DNA of 17,173 bases. Origin: Nanobdellota archaeon. GTDB taxonomy: Archaea > Nanobdellota > Nanobdellia > SCGC-AAA011-G17 > GW2011-AR17. The notes beneath the pieces are model-generated. The model saw nothing but the letters and a program-made list of their open reading frames with translations. It was not told where the DNA came from and did not search any database. The DNA lies in the NCBI GenBank assembly GCA_030018575.1, contig JASEIA010000024.1, positions 1 through 17,173 on the forward strand. Reading direction: 5' to 3'. Below, in pieces: positions 6,239 through 12,322 of the stretch; the stretch's first letter is position 1; every line of letters begins with the position of its first letter. The position numbers were made by a program, and so were the translations under genes.

Positions 6239-6742
6239 TCACCTTAGCACAACGGCTTTTGTGTCATTCAGGCATTCCTTGCATAATGCTATGTTTTTTC
6301 CAATTTCTTTTTTGTTTCTGACAGAAATGCTTGTGCCGTAGGTATATTCTTCCCTTTCTTCTATTATGTTTGTTTCGTGCCTGCCTGTCTCATCAAGCAA
6401 GCCAAGCGCAGCAATAAATTTCTCATCAAATTCTATTTTGCCTTCCTGCTTCAAATGATTGATAAGGGCGATTGTGCATTCCTGGTTTTTGGACTCATAC
6501 CCAAACCTTGCAGCAATTGCAAGAAAGCAGTGATAGATGCAGTAAAATGCCGCGCTCATGCTCCAGTCGGAAAACCCGCCATCGCTAAAATAAGAGATTG
6601 CCAGCAGGTTATGCTCTGCTTTTTTCAAGTGCCTTTTTGCCTCTTCCATATCAGGCTCTGCCATTACAAGCCCGCGGTGCTTCCCTTTTTCCTTCTCAGC
6701 CTTTTTCAGGCACCATTTCATCTTGTTCCCGGCGTGGCTCAC
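6239..6742 (-). CDS. HEPN-domain protein, partner of nucleotidyltransferase
   Basis: A helical HEPN-type protein. After a Lys-rich N-terminus (MKWCLKKAEKEKGKHRGL) comes the usual pattern AKRHLKKAEHNLLAISYFSD, then FYCIYHCFLAIAARFGYES, then IALINHL. A canonical Rx4-6H ribonuclease motif is not evident where expected, so nuclease activity is uncertain. The GTG start at 6742 overlaps the upstream stop as GTGA (4 bp); an in-frame ATG at 6721 is an alternative. HEPN/nucleotidyltransferase pairs are known toxin-antitoxin modules in which the nucleotidyltransferase can adenylylate the HEPN partner. The immediate downstream gene, 7 nt away, is the divergent THUMP methyltransferase. Confidence 0.78.
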   Translation of the reverse strand: MSHAGNKMKWCLKKAEKEKGKHRGLVMAEPDMEEAKRHLKKAEHNLLAISYFSDGGFSDWSMSAAFYCIYHCFLAIAARFGYESKNQECTIALINHLKQEGKIEFDEKFIAALGLLDETGRHETNIIEEREEYTYGTSISVRNKKEIGKNIALCKECLNDTKAVVLR

Positions 6743-7311
6743 CTTACCGCCCCCATATAATTTTCATAGCCATAAAGCACAACACCTGACTTTATAATGC
6801 TTACCATGGCCTTATTGCGCAATTTCACATCTTTCTGAAAATCCTGCATAGCCTGGAGCAGGAGATGTATCTTTTTGCTTGATACCCTGTTCCGCCCTTC
6901 TATTATTTTTTTTATCTGCCGAAAATGCCCGCTTTCCGCAACAACAAGCAAATCAATGTCATTTGCCTCTTTTTCATTAATGAGGATTGAGCCAAACAGG
7001 ACGGCAAACATAGAAATGGCCTTAAGCTCCTTAAATTCCTCCAGCCACCTCTTATAATTCAATGATTCCATTGCAAGAGCTAACTCTATCATCTTTCCTG
7101 CCGCCGGATTATCGAAATTGAATGAATAAACCAATGTATTGCCTATCCTTCTCCCATTCAGAGCCTGCAGGCCGGAGAGCTTCCTCATTATCTTGAATGC
7201 GCCCGCATGGCTGATGCCAATGGCTTTCCCTATGCTCCTGCTGTTGTGCTGCGCTGAAATGTCCTTAAACAGCAGAAGCACGGCTTCCTGCTCCTTCGTG
7301 AGGGATATCAT
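6739..7311 (-). CDS. wHTH-nucleotidyltransferase (MNT-like, antitoxin candidate)
   Basis: Two-domain protein of 190 aa. Residues about 1-70 form a winged helix-turn-helix (RSIGKAIGISHAGAFKIMRKL with a wing at NGRRIGNTLVYSFN). Residues about 95-180 form a minimal nucleotidyltransferase core, with FGSILINEKEANDIDLLVV containing the GS-x9-DxD catalytic signature. It probably transfers a nucleotide, perhaps to the HEPN protein encoded by the overlapping next gene, and binds DNA through the wHTH. A 16-bp palindrome and direct repeats sit just upstream of its ATG, overlapping the expected transcription start, so autoregulation is likely. The TATA box is at 7362-7355. Function as an antitoxin is inferred from pairing. 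Confidence 0.82.
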   Translation of the reverse strand: MISLTKEQEAVLLLFKDISAQHNSRSIGKAIGISHAGAFKIMRKLSGLQALNGRRIGNTLVYSFNFDNPAAGKMIELALAMESLNYKRWLEEFKELKAISMFAVLFGSILINEKEANDIDLLVVAESGHFRQIKKIIEGRNRVSSKKIHLLLQAMQDFQKDVKLRNKAMVSIIKSGVVLYGYENYMGAVR

Positions 7312-7318
7312 ATTTACT

Positions 7319-7350
7319 TTTAGTTAATATATATTAACGTTTAGTTAATA
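7319..7350. promoter_or_regulatory. Operator candidate: palindrome plus direct repeats
   Basis: GTTAATATATATTAAC (7323-7338) is a perfect 16-bp palindrome. TTTAGTTAATA occurs twice, at 7319-7329 and 7340-7350, spaced 21 bp or two helical turns apart. The block lies between the TATA box (CTTATATA, minus 7362-7355) and the nucleotidyltransferase ATG at 7311, covering the expected start site. The wHTH product is the obvious candidate repressor. Confidence 0.55.
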
Positions 7351-7380
7351 CTACTATATAAGCCTTTGCAAAGCCCAAAA

Positions 7381-8466
7381 TTACAATTTCAGGAAAGCAA
7401 CGCCTCTTGCCTCTTTTTCAATTAAAGCTTCCGCCTTCTTTGAAAGCTCCTTTGCAACTATAATCAATGGCAGCTTGTGGTGCTGCGCAGCAGAATAAGC
7501 CAATGTAATATCGTCGTCGCTGAGCTTCTTTTTCTTTTTTGCAATCGCCATGTAGGATAATTTGCCCAGGCTTGACTCGACTTTTACAACAAATCCGTAC
7601 TCGTTCTTTTTCATCTCAACCTCTTCCAGAACCTCAAGCCCTTTCTGCTGCAGGAATGACAATAATTCGTTCTTGTAAGCGTCTATTTTTTCCTTCTTTG
7701 GCTTTTTGACTTTTTCCGCCTTTGCTTTTTCCTCTTTTGATTCTAATCTTGTCTGCTGTTCCTTCTTCCTTGGGTCTTCAACATCAGGCTTCTCAGGCTC
7801 AATCGGCTCAGGCGTTGGCTTGATTGGCTCTGGCGTTGGCTTTGTCACTGGCGTTCCAAGTCTCCCTTCGCTACGCTCGGAAGGCTTTGTAGGCTCCGGC
7901 TTTCCAGCCACAATTGATGTAATCCTCTGCTTTGCCTCATCATCAGACAAAAGGTGCCATCTCCAGAACACTTCCTCGCTGCCGTCGTCGTGCCTCACTG
8001 CTATGGGCATTGCAAAATCCTTTATCTCCCTCAATGCAATCCTCTGCCAAGGCTCGCACTCAGAATCCCTCATAACCTTCCTTTCCTTCAATATGTCATA
8101 AGCCTGCTTCGGCACCCTTCCAAGATGCTCCCTTAATATTTCCAGCTTTTCTTCCTGCCCTGGCATGTAATATACAGGTGAGCCGCCAATCTTTGCGCTT
8201 GTTATTTTCAGAACCCTGTTTGAGATAAGCTCTGACAAGACAGCGCCTGCAAACATCGTATCTCCCCCAAATGCTTTTGATATCTGGATTGGTATCACAG
8301 GGCCGTTCATCCTTATGTAAGAAATAATCCTGTCCTTCAGCTCATTAAAGCTCTGGCTCTTCGGCAAGCCTAATTTGTTCAGCAAAGGATTCTGGGCAGG
8401 CATTGGCTTCTGGGGAAAAGGCCTCTTCAAAGCCTGCTTCTTCTGCGGCACCCCGTTCAGTATCAT
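7381..8466 (-). CDS. wHTH protein with C-terminal nuclease-fold-like domain, 361 aa
   Basis: An N-terminal winged helix (about 41-105: LKDRIISYIRMNGPVIPIQI through SPVYYMPG) is followed by a conserved middle segment (RVPKQAYDILKERKVMRDSE, then a WRWHLLSD end). A low-complexity Pro/Glu/Lys linker (190-262) comes next, then a C-terminal alpha/beta domain ending DDDITLAYSAAQHHKLPLII and GVAFLKL. That end resembles restriction-endonuclease-like folds, but the usual D...ExK catalytic residues are not clear (YMAIAKKKKK). The start at 8466 is chosen over 8619 because a TATA box (about 8498-8489) lies about 27 nt upstream. The linker includes SERSEGRLGTP, encoded by a palindromic GC-rich motif. A DNA-associated role is inference. 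Confidence 0.7.
   Translation of the reverse strand: MILNGVPQKKQALKRPFPQKPMPAQNPLLNKLGLPKSQSFNELKDRIISYIRMNGPVIPIQISKAFGGDTMFAGAVLSELISNRVLKITSAKIGGSPVYYMPGQEEKLEILREHLGRVPKQAYDILKERKVMRDSECEPWQRIALREIKDFAMPIAVRHDDGSEEVFWRWHLLSDDEAKQRITSIVAGKPEPTKPSERSEGRLGTPVTKPTPEPIKPTPEPIEPEKPDVEDPRKKEQQTRLESKEEKAKAEKVKKPKKEKIDAYKNELLSFLQQKGLEVLEEVEMKKNEYGFVVKVESSLGKLSYMAIAKKKKKLSDDDITLAYSAAQHHKLPLIIVAKELSKKAEALIEKEARGVAFLKL
7863..7885. repeat. Palindromic GC-rich motif inside a coding linker
   Basis: The motif CCTTCGCTACGCTCGGAAGG has CCTTC/GAAGG arms and a TTCGCTACGCTC core like the motif next to rpiB (66-103). It falls in frame in the disordered linker of the wHTH protein, encoding the Ser/Glu/Arg-rich SERSEGRL segment. 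Confidence 0.4.
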
Positions 8467-8485
8467 GGTGTTTGAGTATGTACTA

Positions 8486-8511
8486 GGACTATAAAAAGTT
8501 TTATATAGTCC
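8486..8511. promoter_or_regulatory. Near-palindromic divergent promoter
   Basis: This 26-bp near-perfect palindrome has outer arms GGACTATA and TATAGTCC, with a single mismatched pair before the centre. It holds two outward-facing TATA boxes: CTTTTTATAG on the minus strand, about 27 nt from the ATG at 8466, and TTTTATATAG on the plus strand, about 24 nt from an ATG at 8528. It should drive transcription both ways. Confidence 0.55.
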
Positions 8512-8527
8512 AGCTAATAGATTTCTA

Positions 8528-8674
8528 ATGCAAATCAAGGCACATGTATGCAGGGGTGCCGGTAATCTCACTTCGTTCGAAACCGCCATCCCAAAAGCAA
8601 TTAAAGGCAAAAGATACACTTACGTGCTTAACGCACACATTACGCGGGGATGCCGGAGTGGTCAAACGGGATAG
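8528..8674 (+). CDS. Possible 48-aa leaderless ORF running into tRNA-Leu
   Basis: An ORF beginning MQIKAHVCRGAGNLTSF continues through IPKAIKGKRYTYVLNAHIT to a TAG at 8672-8674. Its ATG is about 24 nt after a plus-strand TATA box, the spacing of a leaderless archaeal mRNA. The last 31 bases lie within the tRNA-Leu gene, which argues against it or means a shared precursor transcript. No family is recognised. The alternative is that this transcript is only a long tRNA leader. Confidence 0.25.
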   Translation: MQIKAHVCRGAGNLTSFETAIPKAIKGKRYTYVLNAHITRGCRSGQTG

Positions 8675-8727
8675 GCTCAAGACCTATTAGCTTAGTGCTT
8701 ACGCAGGTTCGAACCCTGTTCCCCGCA
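8644..8727 (+). tRNA. tRNA-Leu (anticodon CAA)
   Basis: A class II tRNA. The acceptor stem is GCGGGGA (8644-8650) with TCCCCGC (8720-8726) and discriminator A at 8727. The anticodon stem-loop is ATAGG-CTCAAGA-CCTAT (8671-8687), with anticodon CAA at 8678-8680, reading UUG. A 15-nt variable arm (8688-8702) and T arm GCAGG-TTCGAAC-CCTGT (8703-8719) follow. CCA is not encoded. Only 3 nt separate it from tRNA-Thr, so the two are probably cotranscribed. Confidence 0.95.
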
Positions 8728-8730
8728 TGT

Positions 8731-8803
8731 GCCTCTGTAGCTCAATCAGTGGAGCACTCCCTTGGTAAGGGAGAGGTCACGGGTGCAATTCCCGTCAGAG
8801 GCT
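8731..8803 (+). tRNA. tRNA-Thr (anticodon GGU), with atypical T-loop
   Basis: Acceptor GCCTCTG (8731-8737) pairs with CAGAGGC (8796-8802), with discriminator T at 8803, as usual for archaeal tRNA-Thr. The anticodon arm is CTCCC-TTGGTAA-GGGAG (8757-8773), anticodon GGT at 8764-8766. D arm GCTC/GAGC is intact. The T stem ACGGG/CCCGT is perfect, but the loop reads TGCAATT, with G at 8785 where nearly all elongator tRNAs have U55. CCA is not encoded. It is otherwise fully cloverleaf-competent. Confidence 0.93.
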
Positions 8804-8805
8804 GT

Positions 8806-9465
8806 ATGCCCCCTCTAAGAGCCATGCTTGATTTTGTAATGGACGAGCTCAATATATATCTTGTACAGCGCCATTTAAAGCCTTCCTGCTTTCTGGGGCT
8901 TACCTTGCTGGAACACAAGGAAAGTTTTGAAACTATTCTAAAAAAGAAGAAACTTCTTTTTAATGCTAAAGAATACAACATTGAATTAAAGCGCAGCATA
9001 AAAGAACCGCTGGACAGCCCGCCTTTCATGCTTTCTGTGAAGTATGGCATCGGAAACAGCAGAGAAAACCTTGAAAGGCTTGTTCAGGCAAAAAGCCACG
9101 AAGAAATGGGGCTTGCATTGGGATATCCTGAAGAAGCTGCAAAATCTTACGAGAAAATAATCAACGGCATAAAGCGGAATGCCGCCTATGTGCTTGTTGA
9201 GATGGCAAAGGCAGTAAATGCTGGAATTGAAATACCAAGCTGGCTTGCTTACCTTTCATACGCTGTTGAAGAGATTGACTTGATTAACGGCAAAGTATCC
9301 CCTTCGAGCGAAAAGCTTGGAAAGGAATACCAGAGGTACGTGAGAAGGCACAATCCAAGGCTTGCAATAATGGTTGAAGACTTTTTTAATAAAATAGAGC
9401 TTCCCGACAGGTGGGAGCTTGCAAAAAGCGGCGAGTACGAAATTAAGTATCCGAAAGAAAAGTGA
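8806..9465 (+). CDS. DUF483-like archaeal protein
   Basis: It resembles the archaeal DUF483 family, whose function is unknown. Recognisable segments are SVKYGIGNSRENLERL and the Met-Gly-rich EEMGLALGYPEEAAKSYEKI helix, followed by VEMAKAVNAGIEIPSWLAYL and a C-terminal RWELAKSGEYEIKYP. It is soluble, without a signal peptide or obvious catalytic triad. The start is uncertain: 8806 is only 2 nt beyond tRNA-Thr, and in-frame ATGs at 8824 and 8839 are equally plausible. No ribosome binding site or separate promoter is clear, so it may be read from the tRNA transcript. The family assignment is from memory of the motif and is moderate. Confidence 0.65.
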   Translation: MPPLRAMLDFVMDELNIYLVQRHLKPSCFLGLTLLEHKESFETILKKKKLLFNAKEYNIELKRSIKEPLDSPPFMLSVKYGIGNSRENLERLVQAKSHEEMGLALGYPEEAAKSYEKIINGIKRNAAYVLVEMAKAVNAGIEIPSWLAYLSYAVEEIDLINGKVSPSSEKLGKEYQRYVRRHNPRLAIMVEDFFNKIELPDRWELAKSGEYEIKYPKEK

Positions 9466-9523
9466 AGCATAGCCTCCTTCCCTGCCGCAAAGGATATAAG
9501 CAACGTATTATTCTATCAGGGCT

Positions 9524-10153
9524 ATGAACCTAATCTTTCTAGGGCCGCCAGGAACTGGAAAAGGGACGCAGGCAGAGAGAATCTCCGCTGAATTGAAAAT
9601 AGCGCACGTTTCCACAGGAGAGATGTTCAGGCAGCTGGCAAATGAAGGAAACCCATTAGGCGTTGAAGCGCGGGACAATTACTGGGGCAAGGGAAACCTG
9701 GTTCCTGATGACATCACAATAGGATTAGTAAAAGAGCGATTAAAAAAAGATGACTGCGGGAAAGGATTCATACTCGACGGCTTCCCGAGGACAATACCGC
9801 AGGCAGAAGCGCTGGAAAAAATAGTCAAAATCAATTACGTGATTGACATTGAATCATCAGATGCAATCATAATAAAACGATTAACATCCAGAAGGCAGTG
9901 CGAAAACTGCAGGAAAATCTACGGCATTGATGTCCCGCCAAAGCTGGAAGGAATCTGCGACGTTTGCCATGGAAAGCTCTACCAGAGGGATGATGACAGG
10001 GAGAGCGTCATAAGGGAAAGAATAAGGGTATATAACCTGCAGACAAAGCCATTGATTGAATTCTACAAAGCCAGGGGCCTTTTGAGAATCGTCAACGGTG
10101 AGAGCCCGATTGGGCAGATAAAGGCAGATATAATGAAAATAGCGAAGAAGTAA
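9524..10153 (+). CDS. adk: Adenylate kinase, long form with zinc lid
   Basis: Catalyses ATP + AMP to 2 ADP in the cytoplasm. The P-loop GPPGTGKGT is at 7-15, the AMP-binding region includes STGEMFR (30-36) and GFPRT (86-90), and the LID carries Cys126-x2-Cys129 and Cys145-x2-Cys148 for structural zinc, followed by QRDDDRESVIRERIRVY. Its 209 residues match the bacterial/eukaryotic-type long enzyme rather than the short trimeric archaeal AdkA type. A TATA-like GGATATAAG near 9491-9499 lies about 28 nt before the ATG, implying a near-leaderless transcript. It is a single-gene unit followed by a separately promoted membrane-protein gene. Confidence 0.96.
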   Translation: MNLIFLGPPGTGKGTQAERISAELKIAHVSTGEMFRQLANEGNPLGVEARDNYWGKGNLVPDDITIGLVKERLKKDDCGKGFILDGFPRTIPQAEALEKIVKINYVIDIESSDAIIIKRLTSRRQCENCRKIYGIDVPPKLEGICDVCHGKLYQRDDDRESVIRERIRVYNLQTKPLIEFYKARGLLRIVNGESPIGQIKADIMKIAKK

Positions 10154-10155
10154 AG

Positions 10156-10165
10156 TTTTTATACT
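10156..10165 (+). promoter_or_regulatory. TATA box for the two-pass membrane protein gene
   Basis: TTTTTATACT is centred about 26 nt upstream of the ATG at 10187, giving a leaderless transcript start. It immediately follows the adenylate kinase stop codon. Confidence 0.5.
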
Positions 10166-10186
10166 GCCTTCTCTTTTATTTCAGCT

Positions 10187-10858
10187 ATGCCTGACGCACA
10201 GCCATTACAGCAAAAGCCGGACCAGCCGTTTGAAAACATTGTTGAGCTGCAGTCAGAGCAGTTTCTAAGAGACATGGATGCATTGGGCGTTATGCTTCCT
10301 GACAGGGCATTGAGAAAAGAGTGGGCTAAGGACAAGTTAAGAAAGGGCTTTCCGCTGCAGATAATAGAGCAGTCGCTGAAGGCAAACAAGTATGATTTTG
10401 ACGTTGTCGGAAAATACCTTGACACAATTTACGCTTCAAAACAGCAGGCTGAATCCGCAATAAAGCAAGTCACTGAAATGAAGGACGAGAAAATCCAGAA
10501 AGAGAAAGAGCTGAAAAAGGCAACACACCTTTCGTGGATTGTTGCCGCTTTCATGACATCTGCAATTGGAGGCGGCATGTCAATATTTCTTAAGGGGCAG
10601 ACAGAGGACATAGGAATGACTGGGCCTGGAATGGAGATGGCAAGCGGCATGCTGAACAATTTCATAAAAGGCGGCTGGGTAATTTGCATTGCAGCCGGAT
10701 TGGTGGGATTATTGCTTGGTGTTTTTGCGCTTAACGAGTATCTTACCGAAAGAAAGAAGAAAAAGAAAGAGCAGGAAGCTGCGCTGCAAAAAGTGCAGGC
10801 TTCAATAAATGCGCAGATAAGCCCCGCGGGGCAAACCCAGCCCCAAAACCCGCCATGA
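10187..10858 (+). CDS. Two-pass membrane protein of unknown function, 223 aa
   Basis: Not recognised as a named family. A cytoplasmic-type N-terminal helical region (about 15-85, with ALRKEWAKDKLRKGFPLQII) leads into a charged predicted coiled coil (about 88-112). Two membrane segments are at about 114-134 (WIVAAFMTSAIGGGMSIFL) and 167-187 (GWVICIAAGLVGLLLGVFAL), joined by a short Met/Gly-rich loop. A Lys/Gln-rich coiled coil and Pro/Gln-rich end follow. With both termini on the same side it could anchor a cytoplasmic helical assembly. It sits just ahead of the pilin-like cluster but is separated by a hairpin at its stop codon and a new TATA box, so a functional link is only by position. Confidence 0.7.
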   Translation: MPDAQPLQQKPDQPFENIVELQSEQFLRDMDALGVMLPDRALRKEWAKDKLRKGFPLQIIEQSLKANKYDFDVVGKYLDTIYASKQQAESAIKQVTEMKDEKIQKEKELKKATHLSWIVAAFMTSAIGGGMSIFLKGQTEDIGMTGPGMEMASGMLNNFIKGGWVICIAAGLVGLLLGVFALNEYLTERKKKKKEQEAALQKVQASINAQISPAGQTQPQNPP

Positions 10859-10918
10859 GAAAACCTTGCAAACCGCTCGGTTTTCTCGGGCGCATAAAGC
10901 AAACGCAGATTTATACAC
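10857..10918. repeat. Hairpin repeat, copy A
   Basis: GAGAAAACC (10857-10865) and GGTTTTCTC (10879-10887) form a perfect 9-bp stem that begins at the stop codon of the membrane-protein gene. It is followed by GCATAAAGC and TTTATACAC blocks that recur in copy B about 107 bp downstream. It could also act as a 3' structure for the upstream mRNA. Confidence 0.5.
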
Positions 10919-10926
10919 CACAATAA

Positions 10927-10936
10927 GCTATATAAA
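10927..10936 (+). promoter_or_regulatory. TATA box for the first pilin-like gene
   Basis: GCTATATAAA lies about 28 nt before the ATG at 10960 but only about 10 nt before the upstream ATG at 10942. It therefore supports 10960 as the start codon of a leaderless mRNA. Confidence 0.55.
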
Positions 10937-10959
10937 CCAAAATGCCTTTGAATTCTAAC

Positions 10960-11853
10960 ATGCAAAAGAAAGCTTCGCAAGGACTCCGCTTTCTTAGGTG
11001 CATAAAGCCGCGCTTTATACACGATAAAAGAGGGCAGGTGTATGTTCTGGCAGCGATTGTCATGTCAATCATAATATACGGCATGGTTACCATATCAAAC
11101 AGGGTTGTGCAGGAAAGCGTTGCAAGCGATTTTGAAAGGATTTCAAACAACTACGCAATGGAAACCGCTAAGCTTGTGAATTCAGTTGCAGGCAAGGGAG
11201 ACATGCTTGAAGCTTTTAAAAATTTCACGGTATTATTTGCAAGCTATGCAAAAGCCCAGAGCCCTCGTTTCGAGCTTATTTCTGTATTTGACAGCAACCA
11301 AAAGCTTTACATCGGGAATTTCCTAAAGGAAAAGATAATAATCACGTGCAATGACAATCTTTGCGATGAAGCACTGCCTCTTGCAGGCTGCTATCAAAAA
11401 GTCTCTGCAACGCTCACTTTTGAAGGCATGGGCGTTCCCGCCACGGTTAACATGATAGAAGTTGCAAAGTGCCAGACAGAAATTGCTTATACTACGCCTA
11501 TAAAATATATAAACATTTCAGCCGGAAATGTCGCATACCAGTTCAGGCTTGAAAGGGAGCAGCCTGACGTCATTGTAGTGAGTTGGGAGACAAATGCAAG
11601 GCAGAGAAAGGTTTTCACAAGAGGGAACTTTGTAAGCTCATCAGGAGCAGTCACTACATTGTCTGTTTACTGCGCAGGCAGGGAGGCAATATCCGGATGT
11701 GCAGGTGACTTTGGAGGCTACTGCAAGATGGATTCATGCAGGCCTAACTGCGAACTAATCAGCGGAAATGAAGAGGAATGCCTTGCCAATAATGCAGAAT
11801 CAGGGGGTTATTGCAGATGGGATGCGGGAATAAAAGAATGCACATCTATATAA
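10960..11853 (+). CDS. Pilin-like surface protein with Cys-rich C-terminus
   Basis: A class III (archaeal prepilin) signal is present: a basic segment ending DKRG, then QVYVLAAIVMSIIIYGMVTI as the hydrophobic core. Cleavage after Gly by a FlaK/PibD-type peptidase is expected. The mature part is beta-rich with one Cys cluster in the middle and a Cys-dense tail in which GGYCKMDSC and GGYCRWDAGIKEC look like two copies of a small disulfide knot. The start at 10960 (297 aa) is preferred on TATA spacing. The basic N-terminal segment before DKRG is encoded by hairpin repeat copy B, an odd origin for a signal peptide. It precedes three shorter pilins by 10 nt and likely shares their transcript; a minor or tip pilin is inferred. 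Confidence 0.75.
   Translation: MQKKASQGLRFLRCIKPRFIHDKRGQVYVLAAIVMSIIIYGMVTISNRVVQESVASDFERISNNYAMETAKLVNSVAGKGDMLEAFKNFTVLFASYAKAQSPRFELISVFDSNQKLYIGNFLKEKIIITCNDNLCDEALPLAGCYQKVSATLTFEGMGVPATVNMIEVAKCQTEIAYTTPIKYINISAGNVAYQFRLEREQPDVIVVSWETNARQRKVFTRGNFVSSSGAVTTLSVYCAGREAISGCAGDFGGYCKMDSCRPNCELISGNEEECLANNAESGGYCRWDAGIKECTSI
10966..11022. repeat. Hairpin repeat, copy B, inside the pilin-like gene
   Basis: AAGAAAGC (10966-10973) and GCTTTCTT (10988-10995) form an 8-bp stem. A second stem follows: GTGCATAAAGC and GCTTTATACAC, 11 bp with one mismatch and a CGC loop. The layout matches copy A at 10857-10918, although the first-stem bases differ on both arms so that pairing is kept. Confidence 0.5.
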
Positions 11854-11863
11854 GGAATGAAAA

Positions 11864-12322
11864 ATGAAGAAAAAAGGAATATCCCCAATCATCGCTTTTG
11901 TAATGCTGATGGCGCTGGCTGTCACTTTAGGCGCTTTTGTCACAATCTGGTACACAAAGTCCACTGAAAGACAGACAAAGACGATAGTCGAGAAGTTCGG
12001 CAGCGTTGATGAGTGCGCGGACGTAAGGTTTGATGTGGCGTTTGATTATACAACTTGCGACAGCATAAGAGTTTACAACCTCGGAAACTTCAATATTGAT
12101 AAAATAAAACTGGAGCTTTTGCTTACGGATGGAACCCCTTTCAGCGAAGTGTATGACTTTCTTATTGCACCAAAAGGCAATGTAGAGATACCCATTAATT
12201 TACAAGATGTTCAAAAATTCCAGTTTGCACCTATTATAGCAGAAGGAACAGCTGTTACAATGTGCTTGAATGACAGAATATTTGTGCCTGATGCAACAAA
12301 GATGGTTACGTGCCCAACATGA
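11864..12322 (+). CDS. Archaeal type IV pilin-like protein (pilin 2)
   Basis: Canonical archaeal prepilin start: MKKKG then ISPIIAFVMLMALAVTLGAF, with cleavage expected after Gly5. After processing the hydrophobic helix would form the filament core. The 152-aa protein has Cys51, Cys65, Cys134 and Cys150, a pattern shared with the two following proteins and suggesting two disulfides. The globular part holds a beta segment DSIRVYNLGNFNIDKIKLEL. AAGGA upstream may serve as ribosome binding site. It follows the Cys-rich protein by 10 nt and its stop overlaps the next ATG (ATGA), so all four are likely one operon. Adhesion or motility cannot be told apart. Confidence 0.85.
   Translation: MKKKGISPIIAFVMLMALAVTLGAFVTIWYTKSTERQTKTIVEKFGSVDECADVRFDVAFDYTTCDSIRVYNLGNFNIDKIKLELLLTDGTPFSEVYDFLIAPKGNVEIPINLQDVQKFQFAPIIAEGTAVTMCLNDRIFVPDATKMVTCPT

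Noticed and set aside
8467..8619. N-terminal extension of the wHTH protein up to 8619
   Set aside because: The extra 51 residues cross the divergent promoter and its TATA boxes and show no conserved character; the ATG at 8466 fits TATA spacing.
10429..11022. Long minus-strand ORF of 197 codons with repeated LYAP-type segments
   Set aside because: It is antisense to the membrane protein and pilin starts. Its repeated segments simply reflect the hairpin repeat copies A and B, and it lacks a promoter of its own.
11846..11855. TATA-like CTATATAAGG ahead of pilin 2
   Set aside because: It is only about 14 nt from the ATG at 11864, too close for an archaeal promoter of that gene, and lies over the stop codon of the preceding gene.
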